Notes: generated from the sequence alone by a model not told the origin. Shown: positions 10,060 through 21,620, numbered from the stretch's first letter. The stretch is DNA of 64,000 nucleotides from Opisthorchis felineus (GCA_004794785.1 SJOL01009960.1:52888-116887), one strand, 5' to 3'. Translations and numbers: made by a program.

Positions 10060-11705
10060 TGAAGAATCCTCGGTACCGCGTACGTTGGCGCCTTTTTGGG
10101 AAAATCCAGGGGGTCGAGGGAGTTCTGTCCTACCTGAGTTGCTCAACTAGAAACAGAGTTGGCGTGATCAGTCCTGTAAACGTCCAGATTCACTTTAGCC
10201 ACTTCTGTTTCTAGACTGCCAGAAGCATATATTCTTTGACGAGTGGCCCACATTCGAATTGGTTGAATGGGCCGGACTCATCATCATCATCATCATCATC
10301 ATCGACAGCATGACATCAGTGTTCAACACCGATGCTTCACGGCCGGACTCAACACAGACCGATGCTGCACTTGGCATAGTTCCACTTTAAGACAAAGTGG
10401 ATATCGAAAACCGATAACCGTGATCTTCCTCGACGTCAGAAGCCCATTTCGTACCGTTGACTGAGCCATCCTCTGATGAGCAATTGATGCCGGAAATGTC
10501 AGTTTGCAATTGAGGTGTGATTTGCACCTAGGCCTCCGTACATGTGCAAGCCAAAAGGAAACTATCTTCAGGCCTCAGCATTCTAGGCAGACTTAAACAG
10601 AGGCGTCCGTCATCCGAGCTTTTGTTCACTTTTGATGTATTCTTAGAGATATAAATCACATTGAAACAAATAGTGGCGTGAAATCACTCAGAGCTGAGTG
10701 GCTCCTAAACCCTTGGTTTCACTCGGTGCTTTGGACTGGAGTTCTGTCCAAGCAACTTAAATGCAAAAACGTTTAGGCGTTAACCTCTTGAACACTTTCT
10801 CGGTCTCGATGGTTACTCTTTCAGCTTCGTAGATAATTTCCTTCAACTGGAAAGTTGTTTCAACACTAGTAGCACAAAGGATCAAATATCTGCTCAAATC
10901 GTCAGGTCACAAGCAATTTTTTTCGATGACTAGATATCATTCTTCGGCTGGAAGGTCAGGTGTACAATACTTCGGTAGGTGTTGTGCAACCATAAGGATA
11001 TGAAGGCTGGGTCATCCATGTTGGCTGGGCGTCCAGAGACTGGCCAATTCCGACGACCAGTGCGTACAAGGCATTGTCTGTGTCTGGTGGGGGCACCGCG
11101 GAAGCTGTAATGAAGTTCGCCATCTTATATTTATGATAGGATAGCGTCCTCTTGGCTTTATTTTTTTAGGGGAAACAACCGCACCGTTTTGGCCATATTT
11201 TGTGTCGACAACAACTTCGAAGCAGCATCCTGACATGCTCTGGATCGACCTATAAACCGGCACCGGTTGATCGGTTACAATCCTTACGAAAACACATGGA
11301 GATCATCATTAATCCACTCGGTTCTTTTGGTCTGGTACACTTCAGGGATAGGTACGATAACTCAACAGATTTGGTTAGAGGTAGTCTCTGAAATGACAGC
11401 ATCGAAGCCAGTGGTCCGGAACGTCAGTCGGAAACTGCTAGTGTTTAGTGATGCCATACTGACCGATAATTATCGACCGAGTTTATGCGTACAAAAGAAC
11501 CTGATGCGCGCCGTTAACTTGACTTGGCCACAGCAAAATGGACCTGACTGATTTACTTAGTGATCGATTCCGTCTACTATTCTGTTCCTTTTTATACTGA
11601 AAAATGATTATTTTTAGTAAGCGTCTGACGAGATGAAAACGAAATGGTAAAGTTCGGCCAAAGTCACCTTCTTGCTTAAGTTATTTAGTGCTACTCATGC
11701 TTAGC
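10060..11705. other. Non-coding stretch with one microsatellite
   Basis: Apart from the TCA repeat near 10.28 kb I recognise no repeat, exon or RNA gene. Confidence 0.45.
10278..10303 (+). repeat. Microsatellite (TCA)8-9
   Basis: An uninterrupted run of TCA units. It produces polyhistidine and polymethionine in the overlapping frames, which therefore should not be taken as genes. Confidence 0.95.
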
Positions 11706-11708
11706 GAA

Positions 11709-11890
11709 AGCGAACTTACTGACCAGAAGGTTCGTTGTTCGAACCCAACTCCGTTATCTCGACTGCTCCTGCCTTAGCTGGGGTAACCTGCCAGTAACTC
11801 CACCCTCGAGCTTCCCTGGGGTAGCATGGCAGATATGCACCGAAAGGGTGCGGCAGATGAACGATTGTTACCTTATTTTGTTTTGTGATA
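11709..11890 (+). repeat. tRNA-derived SINE family S, copy S1 (5' truncated)
   Basis: Matches copies at 14.3, 38.7 and 53.3 kb over the B-box region (GTTCGAACCC), the CTGCTCCTG word and the tail CACCGAAAGGGTG. The A-box half is missing or badly eroded. No hammerhead is present, which separates family S from A and B. Confidence 0.7.
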
Positions 11891-11918
11891 CTAATATATG
11901 TAAGTGTGTAATAACTTC

Positions 11919-11938
11919 ATATATATATATATATATAT
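11919..11938 (+). repeat. Microsatellite (AT)10
   Basis: A simple dinucleotide run just downstream of SINE S1. Confidence 0.9.
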
Positions 11939-11939
11939 C

Positions 11940-14297
11940 CACATCCACAGAAGGGACCCTTTCCGATAAAATTACTCGATGGCGCCAGAGTTGTTCTTGG
12001 TACTACCCACAATCCCGCTGGCAGCGACAAAAAATTACGGCCTTGAGCGTTTCTGACATCTATCGGTGTCGATTAAACCCTTCTTTTTCCACTGAGATCT
12101 TGAGAAATAGTCAGCATTCTAATGTGGACTATCTGATTCCTTGGTCATGCGAAAGGTGTGATACAAATCTACTCGAAGTATTGGGTCAAATGTTTCTTTT
12201 ACGTGTCCTGTCCCCACGCTTCAAGCAATCCACTTTCTCTGACCCACACTTGAACTCAAGTGGATCGCTTCAACACGTTCACGCCCACTTCTCCTTCTTA
12301 CTTATTGGCGACTCGATTACAAAGATTTTGGTGGCACTTCTTCCTCTCGGTCCACTCGGGTGGGTGCACGAAAAGCCCTATGCATTGTAATCATGTTTGC
12401 TGTTGTTTTATTGTGCGGCTCGTGAAACACAAAAACGCTCTTCACCCAATTACACGCCGTTCCCAGAGGATCGTTCGAAGCGCTGAGATTGAGGGTGGGA
12501 GAACCTTTTCACCTTGTTTACAAAAGCAGTCAAGCCTTTCAATCTGAAGTGGTTGTAATGTGAGAAGTTTAAGATAAACATCGTTGAGCACTGTGCGGTA
12601 TCATGAATGAACACTCCAAAGTTTTTTGCCCCGGCAATTGCTCCACTTGTCTGTAGTTTGTGCTTAATCTACTCACTGCCTGTTCTTGTTCAAGTTTTCG
12701 AATAGACAGGACAGGGAGTATATGGACCAAGTGGACGTTGTTCATGAGTTGATGTACAGCCCGCTGTCTCTTGGGTTCCATTTCGAACCAGGGTGTATTG
12801 CGCCAGTCTCAATAATTGACAACTTCATAAGTTGCCGGGGTTGAATTGCTCTGTTGCAACCCCGGAAGCTGTAAACTCAGTCGGATAACACAGTTTTCTC
12901 GTGATAACATTTCCATTGCCCCTCGAAAAGCGATACAGGGGTGCGTGGGTGTGCACGTTCAAGTAAGCCTAAGCGTCCACAGCCTGGTCCGACCAACCAA
13001 ACCTGTTTTCACATCCGGTTTTTTTTGCATGTTGCCAGTGTTCGTGTGGATCTGTTAGACTGACAGTTTCTCATTGCATGCACGTCCGCAGACACCAATT
13101 TGTCAATTGTTTGTGCGTCCAAACAAGCCCCCACAACCGAAAAAGGGGGTGAATCAGACAAGTGTCTGTTTGGCCTCAACCGTGTACTCAAACACACGCA
13201 CATCCAACTTGATGCACCCAAAGGGGTATGAGTTACGAAATCTCGTGCCAGTGGGAACGTTGCACGCACATTCTATAATTCTGTGTCACCGAACCAGTCA
13301 GACTGGTTAGCAGCTTTGATGGGCAGGTCCGTTTGGGTTTTGTCTCATGACAGGAAATGAAATTGTTTCGAACACGTTGTACAAGTTTGGATGTTTTATC
13401 GACATACACGTGGATGGTTGCTGCGTGCTTGTTTGTGCAGTCGAATTGTCCTAGGATGTAAAACAGAAGTAAAGGCTCACGTTGCAAGCGTGTACTACTT
13501 CTTTACCGTGAATGAACTACTCACAAAACATTGAGGCAGTTCCATATAAGCAATTCACCGGGGCTCGTAAAGAAAGGTTGTATATCGAGGTTGATAAACA
13601 CAGTAAATTCAATCTGATCTTTGACGTTGCAAGAGGAAAGTTTTCATTTGTGAGGCGACTATGTTAATTCAATCCTTCGTTATTGAGTAATCATACACGA
13701 CTCAACTTGGCGTCGTCGATTGAAACCACTGATACAGGGGACGACGATGGGCGTTAACCGAAGTTGGGATTGCCTGGAAGATATTTGGATACGTTCGGTA
13801 GCCCTAAACGGAACTTTGGAACTGTTCAGACAAACAGACCAGTGGAGTGACCGGAATTTTTAGTGTATTCGCATTCTATTATTACCGTATGGTGCGAAAC
13901 TAATAGTTCGTAATCTGATGCTAAGCATTATTGACGGTTGACCGGTGAAGTAATCCTCTTCGTCGAAAATCCGGATATGCGCTGGATAGGAAGGTTACCC
14001 TGTGCCCGTAATAGGAATGTCTCCATGTGACACGTTCTTTCGAAAGAGAGGTCATGATAGTCCGCCAAATCCTTTGCGTGATAACCTGTATGGAATTGGT
14101 CAGTGCTTTCAAGTGTTCATCGCCAACTTCGAGATTTCTACCTGTGGAATGGTTTCCCCACATTGTGTCACAAGTAAACCATTTGATGCAACTCAGTACT
14201 AGTCGTTTATGCGCACCTAGGTGTGAGATAACTAGCATCACAGCCATGGTCATCTCTGCATTGTTGGGCCTCTAAGTCCCATACGTATGCCTCACGC
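11940..14297. other. Non-coding stretch, nothing recognised
   Basis: Several open frames overlap on both strands (for example 11,848-12,390 and 13,921-14,253), but none shows a domain or matching splice sites. I see no further repeat family. Confidence 0.4.
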
Positions 14298-14505
14298 ATA
14301 TGACTGCACAGAGCTCGAGATAGCTCAGTGGTTAAGGCACGAACTTACTGACCAGAAGGTCAGCAGTTCGAACACAACCTCTGAATCTCTACTGCTCCTG
14401 TCTGGGCTTAAGCAGCCTGGCAGTATCCCAGGCCTCGTGTTTCCTTCAGGTAGCGTGGCAGCCAAGCACCGAATGGTGTCGCAGCTGAAAAATATGACTG
14501 CACAG
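14298..14505 (+). repeat. SINE S2 with perfect 14-bp target-site duplication
   Basis: The 14-mer ATATGACTGCACAG occurs at 14298-14311 and again at 14492-14505, enclosing a 180-bp SINE. The head has a canonical A box, TAGCTCAGTGG (14321-14331), and a B-box-like AGTTCGAAC (14365-14373) at tRNA-like spacing. The body ends with the family tail GGTGTCGCAGCTG. A perfect duplication of this length is the signature of insertion by LINE machinery and suggests a recent event. Confidence 0.9.
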
Positions 14506-14509
14506 CAAC

Positions 14510-14910
14510 GCCCAAATGGTCTCGGTCTTTTGAGTAGTGGGATTTGAGATGTGCTTGGCAAACTTTTTTGCTCACTTCCTGCTTAGCTGATCACGTAGGA
14601 CGCCACTGACACCTTCACCTGACATGCATTACGTGAACAGTGGAAACAGAAACATCATCTTGCATCATGAATCACACCTTTATACTCCTGTAGCTTCAAA
14701 GAGAGAGTCCCCTTAAAAAAGAGGTCGTTTGCTTTGCAAAATTCTTGGTCAGACACAACTCATCTAGATAACCCACCCATTGGAGAGGCAATACTTCTTT
14801 CCACCATCGTGACTCGTCCTGGAGGACATGTGCACAAAAATAAGAACTGATGCTGCATGGGAGGGTTGAAGAGCAGATGCGTGTCAGGTGAAAAGTTTCA
14901 GGCTGTCAGT
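14510..14910. other. Non-coding stretch, nothing recognised
   Basis: No feature recognised between the SINE and the family B repeat. Confidence 0.45.
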
Positions 14911-14914
14911 CACT

Positions 14915-15125
14915 CAACTGATCAGCTACCGATGGCCGAACTATTAGTTGTGAGGTCATGGGTTCGAAACTCCCCAGAGTATTTGTGAGATTCGCATTGC
15001 TGACGATTCCCAATATAGATGAAACAGCTGTACAGTGCTTCTGGGCTTCTTATCCCAGACTAGCGGCTTCGCTTACAGGATGAAATCTTAGTTGAAAATT
15101 CCCAAACCTGCCCACACTACCTACA
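14915..15125 (+). repeat. Family B SINE with hammerhead, copy B2
   Basis: The best-preserved family B copy. It has a tRNA-like head with GGGTTCGAAACTCC (about 14960-14973), then the ribozyme, then a tail shared with B1 (ACAGGATGAAAT versus ACAGGACGAAAT). Confidence 0.7.
14994..15038 (+). ncRNA. Hammerhead ribozyme, family B copy B2
   Basis: The core is CTGACGA (15000-15006). The change is at position 7, which tolerates any base. GAAA is intact at 15021-15024. Stem III is the palindrome ACAGCTGT, the cleavage nucleotide is A15032 (a permitted GUA site), and stem I pairs GCATTG with CAGTGC over all six positions. Stem II is short and has a T-T base, so activity may be low. Confidence 0.65.
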
Positions 15126-15129
15126 CTCA

Positions 15130-16865
15130 GAAAAAGTCTGAGGCCCTTAATCCCGAAATTCAAGTTGGCTTTAGCACTAAGGACCAAACCTGTAGGTTAC
15201 ACTGAGGATTTTGTCCTCTAAATACCATAACGAACATCAGTCTACATTTTCCAGACTAACTTTCCTATACTCCTCTGGACAACAAAGTTGATAAGCTGTT
15301 TTTTGTTTCGTGTTGCCAGCATACAGCAAACATGGACGCCTGTTGTAGAATAGTATCCATTTTATCGGAAACACGAAATCGCAAAGTTCATATCAAGGCC
15401 TAGCCTGGGAACATAACCCGCAGCCGGTCTATCCAGTAGACCAACGAAAAAATCATCAAACAGCTTGCTGTCAAGTATGTGTATTTCAACAACAGCAATC
15501 GATTTTGTTTTTTGTCCACTATAACTGAAATCAACACACTCACTACAGTAACAACGACGCACGTGGACGACACCTTGTTTGAAGGGCAGTGACAGTTACC
15601 TGGACGGTGTGCGAATGAAAACTCGAAATGGCGTTTTGAAAAACAGAGTTATCACACTGATCACAGTACTCATTGCAGTAAGCATACCTATGAGGTTCGT
15701 GACAGCACGCTTTACTGTCCTTCTGGGTGGGGTGCATCGCCTGTCTACAACCTCCGACCACTCACCAACGGGAAGATATCGCCCACGTCATAAACGGAGA
15801 GTTACAGTCTATTTTCGTTCCAGCGAAAATTTACGTGATTTAGAATTACGGAAATTATTGAATGGAACCCAAGACGAAAAATCGACCATCAGCTCAAGCC
15901 GTGTATTCCAAAAGTTGCTGAAAACAACTTTGATGATGATGATGATGACAGGAGAAAAATAAATTTAGGGCAGCCAAAAGGAGATGGAACTCGTGTCATG
16001 CAAACCTAACTATCCATGTTTCATTGAAAAAAAATTCTCGATTGGTTTTTGATGGGAATATAGAGAAGAATTCACAGTATTGGATAGCGTCATAGTGGAC
16101 GGAGCGTGAGAAGTCCTCACTTTTGCAATCCGGAATAAGAATTCGGTTATAGTCCGAATTGGAAACTTCCAAGATACGATATAATCATCATGTAAGACAG
16201 GGATTGTCAGTGCTGGCTTATGTCGGTCAACGCGCCCAGAAAACACGCACCCAAAGAACGAACAACTAACAGGACAAGAACCTGGTACTCTAATACGTGA
16301 GCGTGATTGACAGATAAGGGCAGATCAACAGTACCTCAGGTTTAGATCTCCAGCAATCTCTTGCAAAATCAATAACTGGTGTGGGCTTTCACGGTTAATA
16401 CTCGGACATTCCACGAAGGGAACTTGCTCACACGAGCAAGTAAAACGTAAGCGAAAGACAAAAAACCTTCACTGAAGCATAGTCAAATTGAAATCAAAAA
16501 CGTGCTTTTCGCTTTAGCTAGTAAGCTCCTCCGTTAAAACCCTTTTCCTGATGCAGTACTGTTTCCCGCGAATGAACTCCCAAACTGATACGTCTCTGTC
16601 AAGGAGACAGTGTGAGAGCGAGAGATTTTGTTCTCATTTCAGTCCTCTTCCAGGGCGACAAACCTCCCAGAATCAAATAGGTGATACTTTACGGTTCCTC
16701 AAATGGCTTACTTCCTGGTCAAAAGGAGAGACCACAATGGAACTGCTTCGCGACGCGGATATAGTTAACATAACTGAAGGACAGGAAGCAGCTTATTAGA
16801 ATTCGATATGTCTCGCGTCAATCACGTCACTCACGTCACTCTCGTCTGAAGAGTCGTATTGCAGA
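15130..16865. other. Non-coding stretch with a short GAT repeat
   Basis: (GAT)5 lies near 15,933-15,950. The frame at 15,579-15,962 (+) is open and basic but has no domain. It could hide an exon, though I find no pair of good splice sites. Confidence 0.4.
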
Positions 16866-16867
16866 AT

Positions 16868-16965
16868 TATCCTGGTTTGTTCACAACAAAGCGATGAAAC
16901 AATGGACTCGAGTTTTGCTCACATTGTGGTTCATCAGTTGTGCTGGGCGTTTGACATACCAGACG
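16868..16965 (-). repeat. Degenerate family A fragment, copy A3
   Basis: The minus strand keeps CTGATGA, an 8-nt ACTCGAGT palindrome and the following CCA, all in family A order. The GAAA box has decayed to AAAA-like sequence and stem II is altered. The head and tail are not recognisable. It is a dead ribozyme remnant. Confidence 0.5.
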
Positions 16966-16969
16966 ATTG

Positions 16970-18185
16970 TGGAACTACTACTCTGTCGAGGTATGCTGCC
17001 TGACTGGTTTTCCCAATTACTCAACTACTCATATGGGGACCAAATTCTGGCATGGCCAAGGATAGACGCTACTGATGAGATTTAATGACAGAAAAAATAA
17101 AATTCAGCACTTCATCGTCAGAAAAATCGTGCCCGTAAAGCAAGAGGGGTATGTCACCACAGTGAGGTGGACATAAATTCCACAGGTTCCGAAACTACTC
17201 ATACCTTTTTCAATGAATACAAGCCTCCGTGATACCTTGTCGGGTTCCCTGGTTCCCGTTCAAGGTCTGGTAGGTGGAAAAACACCACCACACGACTTGC
17301 ATGATGGAAGCTAACGACCATCACCACATCGCGCTAGCATGTGCGAAACACGGATATACCAGTGTTGAATGTATGGCGCAACCACTTAAGAAGAGACGGA
17401 AAATTATGTCCAACTCTCATGGAAGTTTAAAAAACACCTGGTGGCAAACGAAATCTCATTAGATCCGTGCAGGAAGTATAGGGTACGCTTTTATTGGTCG
17501 TTATCTACGAGAAAGCGCTTCCATCGGGGAAGTATTTTGAAACCCCTGAAGGTGTATGCTTCAAGTGAACCGTTATCTCCTTTAAAGTATGACCATCTGT
17601 ATAACCGGAGTTGGAGTGGAGTGAAGATCCCATATTATACGGCTCGATTCGATATATGGATGGGTAAAATTAAGTGAAATATATCGCCACGACGCCTACG
17701 ATCCGGTGAACATGTGACAAGACGTCCGGCAGTGATTTGCGCAATTCCTTGTAACGCAGAATTATGAACCCTATGAACAATAGTGATGGCTTAACTTATG
17801 AGTAAACTCATGGCTTTGTCAATTTTGATATGCAAAGTCAAATTTATCCACAAGCTGGTCCGCTGCTGGACAGCAGGTCATAACGGCGTATTGTGACTTT
17901 TGTTCGTGTTACTTCATTCCACAATCTTTTTCGTGTGACCTTTCACCTAACCAACCGTGTGGCTTTCTTTTAGTGAGGTTTTTCATGTGACAACTTCCGC
18001 CTGACTTCTCCAACTGCTGTCGGATTTACGTGCTAAGGAATGCTTCGAGATAATGCAACTTTGTACAGGTGCGTACTGCTAGTGTCAAACTGGGTAGCTG
18101 GCAGTGCGATTTGGAACTCATTGAGAGGTTTTATTCTCTCTGACACCCCATGAGGAACTACTTTAACGCTTCGGCCAACCATATT
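16970..18185. other. Non-coding stretch, nothing recognised
   Basis: No exon or repeat family recognised. Confidence 0.45.
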
Positions 18186-18189
18186 GGTT

Positions 18190-18480
18190 GTAGGTGGTTG
18201 CGGAATTTGTGGAAATCACACTGATGCAATTTTTCCGGTTAGTCCACACCAAAGGTGGAGGAGGAAGTACTGGACTCGAGTTCCTCTTTTATTAGAGCTC
18301 ATCAATGGTGCATATTCTTGGCCTTTCCGGGTTTTGAATTCTGGGAGTCGGACATGCCAGGTGAGCGTGTTATCGCTACTCAATTAGCCTAAGCTGGAAT
18401 TACTTGAATAATCAAATCTGACCGAGCTAACGTGTTCATCCTTGAGAGATGTGATTGGTTTGTCCGAAACAACTAATATC
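18190..18480 (-). repeat. Family A SINE, copy A4
   Basis: A full-length but damaged copy. On the minus strand the ribozyme region (18310-18265) reads TTGATGA in place of CTGATGA and has lost two bases around the GAAA box, so it is inactive. The head and tail both match copies A5 and A1. Confidence 0.7.
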
Positions 18481-18639
18481 ATACAACCTCAGTGTTTCAA
18501 TAATGACTGCGAACAAACTGAAATCTTATCTGATATCTCCAGCAGAGAAGCTTTCTTCGCGAGCGTGTGCACACGAAGTGCCTTCACAAATTTGGTGGAA
18601 CAGCCTATTTGTCCTATTAAGAACACACCTACTTAAAAG

Positions 18640-18840
18640 TAACACACTCTATACAAGGTTTCTGAAAACTGCTCGACAACCTACGACCGGTTTCGCCCTT
18701 CTTTGGGCTCATCAGGTAGGCGGACCATCATAAACTAGAGATTTAGCTGGGTTCAGCTAGGTTCAAATGAATCTCCTGTCAAGACAAAATTCCTGTGCAA
18801 ATGAGGGTATTTGTCGGAAGCTTTTCTACTTCTCATAACG
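18640..18840 (-). repeat. Family C element, short form, copy C2
   Basis: Contains the hammerhead and only one foldback arm, so the internal inverted repeat is lost. It sits just beside family A copy A4 in the same orientation. Confidence 0.75.
18679..18721 (-). ncRNA. Hammerhead ribozyme, family C copy C2 (intact)
   Basis: The most complete ribozyme in the window. On the minus strand it has CTGATGA, stem II GCCC/GGGC with an AAAGAA loop, GAAA, palindromic stem III ACCGGT and cleavage nucleotide C, with the cut between 18685 and 18684. Stem I pairs GCCTAC with GTAGGT at all six positions (five Watson-Crick and one wobble). Every invariant base is present. Because stem III has no loop, a double hammerhead is expected. 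Confidence 0.88.
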
Positions 18841-18984
18841 AAAATATATATGGTTCCGGTGCTTATTGAAAGCGTTTCTTCTTGGGAGAGCTCTGTGCTT
18901 GTTACCCATTTTGTTATACGAAAGTTCTACTTTCGGCCTTCAAGGCTGGAAGAGCCGGGATCCATCCAGAGAGCAATTTTTAAC

Positions 18985-19292
18985 CAGGTCACTATTGACT
19001 AGCTGGCTACTTCCATTTCTGTTATCAAATTGGATGAACAACCAGCAATCTTTTGTTCTTTCTGGACTTAGGTCAACGTCATCATGAAAATGTGGGATAC
19101 GAATCAGTCGGTCTGCGCAAAACACAATGGACAACATTTTCGAGTGCGGAAATGGCTCGTCCACCTTTTTTCCACGGAAGCACACATCGAAATGGAAGAG
19201 AGAAACTTTGTCGCTTGTGAGATGGAGGGCGTGTGATTTACACCTGTCCGACACCAGCTGGTTGTTTCGTGCAGAACATTTGGACTTCCAGG
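18985..19292 (-). CDS. Candidate exon of unknown gene
   Basis: A 308-bp minus-strand frame follows an acceptor (GCTATCAG, AG at 19294-19293) and ends at a weak donor (CTG|GTTAAA). The roughly 102 residues have ordinary protein composition with aromatic and acidic patches, for example KVDEPFPHSKMLSIVFCADR. They lack the repeats and low complexity of the transposon debris around them. I do not recognise the family. The donor is poor and no partner exon is known, so the borders and the gene call are tentative. Confidence 0.3.
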
Positions 19293-20344
19293 CTGATAGC
19301 AACCAGTGACCATTTGTTGTGGGCAGGCGAAACAATATGAGAGCACCGTATAATGTGAGGCATGTGGGTGGCAGGTCAAAACTGACTGCCATTGTTCGAT
19401 ACTCACAACAGGTTAGAACTAATCCAAACTTACAACGAAGATGCTGAGAAAGAATTTAGGGCTGTGGCGGTGTATGTTGTCGAAAAGAGCAAAAACCACA
19501 ACGAAGAACTCTTATATAGCTGATTTTCGTAAAGTATTTTCGCTCTCCATGATTCCGAACAGTCAAAAGTGTTCACTGGGGATGGCTGACAAGATTAAGC
19601 AAGCAAAAACAGAAGTCACAAAGTTCTGCTAGACTGTTTGTTAGAAAAAGATAGGGAGGCCTACAATCCCAGTTTTCTGTTATGTAGTGTCGGCCTGAAT
19701 CAAACAAAGCGCCTTCTCCTCAGGTAGTGTTATCCGTACAGGAGCAATCCACCACTAGCTTCATTTCTACTACATCTCGACAGGTGAATATGGCAGGATC
19801 AGCTGCGCGTTCCATTAGTCAACGGTTAATTTCGAAACACCTAGAGGAACGTTGTGGCTTGTGTTACATACAGCTTTCAGATAACTTGGATCCTTCCTGC
19901 AACAGTGAGACATCGGTATAGCGCACCGCTATAGAACACCCAACTTCCCAGAGCATCCACTTTGAAACTGTCCCATCAGTTTTCTACGGAATGTGCTCAA
20001 CAGCCCAACAGAAATAGCCAGTACTATTTTCAGTCGAATTTTGCCAAAAAATTCCTCCAAATTATCAGCCATCTGCTTTCCACCTTTTATTTCAAACACT
20101 GCAAGTAAGTACACTCAATTCTGTCATACGTCGGCCGAGCAAAAACCGTAAATTTTAAGGATCTATGATATCTTTTCGTTAGTGATGTAAGTACTAAGAA
20201 TGTAATTGAACCTTCATTGCGAAATGTAACTACGCAGATGCCCAACCAGACAGAGAACTAGTTCACTTTAGGATGAAAGCTCGATTTTGCATTAGGGAAA
20301 GCAGTTGGCAATCTGGCTTACAATGCAAAGAGCAAGTGGACCAA

Positions 20345-20645
20345 CGCAGACGATTTAGTTTTAGGTGGCTGCAGAATTTGTCGAATTCAAATCTATATCG
20401 AACTTATTTGAACAGGCACAGTTATTCTTATGAGTCTGCACCACAGGGAAGAAGCTCGAGTTTCGCTCTTATCAGAGCTCATCAGCAGTGTATATCCTTG
20501 GTCGTTCCAGATTTGAACTCCGGAGGTCAAACATGCAAGATGAGTAGGTAACCACTATTCCACCAGAGCACCCCGAACGCACCCTAATGATCACCTCTGA
20601 ATAGGTGAACGTGTTCCTACTTGAGAAATGTGACTGGGTTGCCCG
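20345..20645 (-). repeat. Family A SINE with tRNA-like head, copy A5
   Basis: This copy shows the head best. On the minus strand a pol III A-box-like word (TGGTGGAATAGTGG, about 20566-20553) and a B-box-like GGAGTTCAAATC (about 20524-20513) lie at tRNA spacing just upstream of the hammerhead. Family A is therefore a tRNA-derived SINE that carries a ribozyme. Confidence 0.75.
20450..20500 (-). ncRNA. Hammerhead motif, family A copy A5 (damaged site)
   Basis: CTGATGA, stem II GCTC/GAGC and GAAA are intact, but the cleavage end of stem III reads CTCGAGCT instead of CTCGAGTC. The 3' strand of stem I is lost as well. Cleavage is not expected. Confidence 0.65.
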
Positions 20646-21049
20646 ACGCCAGATTATTTAGCTGAGAACCGTTCGACGGTGACTGATTAATAATTCCAAA
20701 CCACAGAAGAAATATGAATTCTCAACAAGTCCGATGATGCCTAGTAAAAACAAAGCAGTGAACTAACATTATCACTTGACAACTGGCGAGCTTCAGTGAA
20801 GTACGTTATCCGCCCTAACCGTAATGGATGAAACAGTAGGTAGGTTTGCAGTCTCCAGATGTCAATGACAAGAACTGAAGGCATATGGCGCACTGTTAGG
20901 CATTTCCAGAGAGAGTTTCGCAAAAACAGTGGAAAGGCTGTACATTCCTCCCTCAGTTGTTTGTCTATCGATTGCTGAATTATTTTTAGGGGACTATTTT
21001 AGAGGGTAAGGTTTTCGCACATCCAGGGATGTTAGTACGCATTTTGTCT

Positions 21050-21245
21050 TTAAGCAGAGCGCGTTGCGCAGATGATAAGCACGGCCAAGGATATGCACTG
21101 CTGATGAGCTCCAATAAGAGCGAAACTCGAGTCCAGTACTTCACCCCTTTGGCTCGAAGTTATCAGAATAATTGCAGCAGGACAGGAGAAGGACTGTTCG
21201 AAAGAGAATGATGTTAATGTGAATTCTGCGAATTCCGCAACCATC
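21050..21245 (+). repeat. Family A SINE, copy A6 (5' truncated)
   Basis: Plus-strand copy lacking the tRNA-like head but with an intact ribozyme and tail. It lies in opposite orientation to A5, about 400 bp away. Confidence 0.75.
21095..21139 (+). ncRNA. Hammerhead ribozyme, family A copy A6 (intact core)
   Basis: CTGATGA is at 21101-21107. Stem II is GCTC/GAGC around CAATAA, and GAAA is at 21122-21125. Stem III is the 8-nt palindrome ACTCGAGT (21125-21132), with cleavage after C21133. Stem I keeps five of six pairs (GCACTG with CAGTAC). All invariant bases are present. Confidence 0.85.
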
Positions 21246-21620
21246 TACAACTCATCAAAAGTCATCCAGCAGGCTTCAAAGGTCAGTGGCGCTACCTGAT
21301 TAGGAAGACCTGACAGGTGGGTCAGTCGGTCGACGAGACCAGGACAGTTGCTGGGCCGTCTTTCAAGCCACTGGACGAACTAACCACACGCTCGCTTGTT
21401 CCGACGCAATGCACTATGCGTGTGCTTGTGGAATAGTGGTAACAGGATCTACTCGTATGACGGATGTCCGGAATTAAAACCCTGGCACAGCCAGGAATGG
21501 TCAGCTGATTGGAAAGTGACTGAATGTGTGTCCTACAAACACGCAGCCACAACAACTAAACAACAAGTGCATTTATAGATGTAACACACTACTCATAAGG
21601 TTGCTGAAAACTCTTCGACA

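Noticed and set aside
10195..10464. Open frames with polyhistidine or polymethionine.
   Set aside because: Created by the TCA microsatellite, with no other coding support.
10470..10510. CTGATGAGCA...GGAAATGTC near 10.47 kb looks like another hammerhead.
   Set aside because: Stem II does not abut the GAAA box (two extra unpaired bases), and no stem III palindrome or stem I pairing exists.
11848..12390. 180-codon plus-strand frame.
   Set aside because: It begins inside SINE S1 and runs through an AT microsatellite. The composition is not protein-like at the start and no motif is present.
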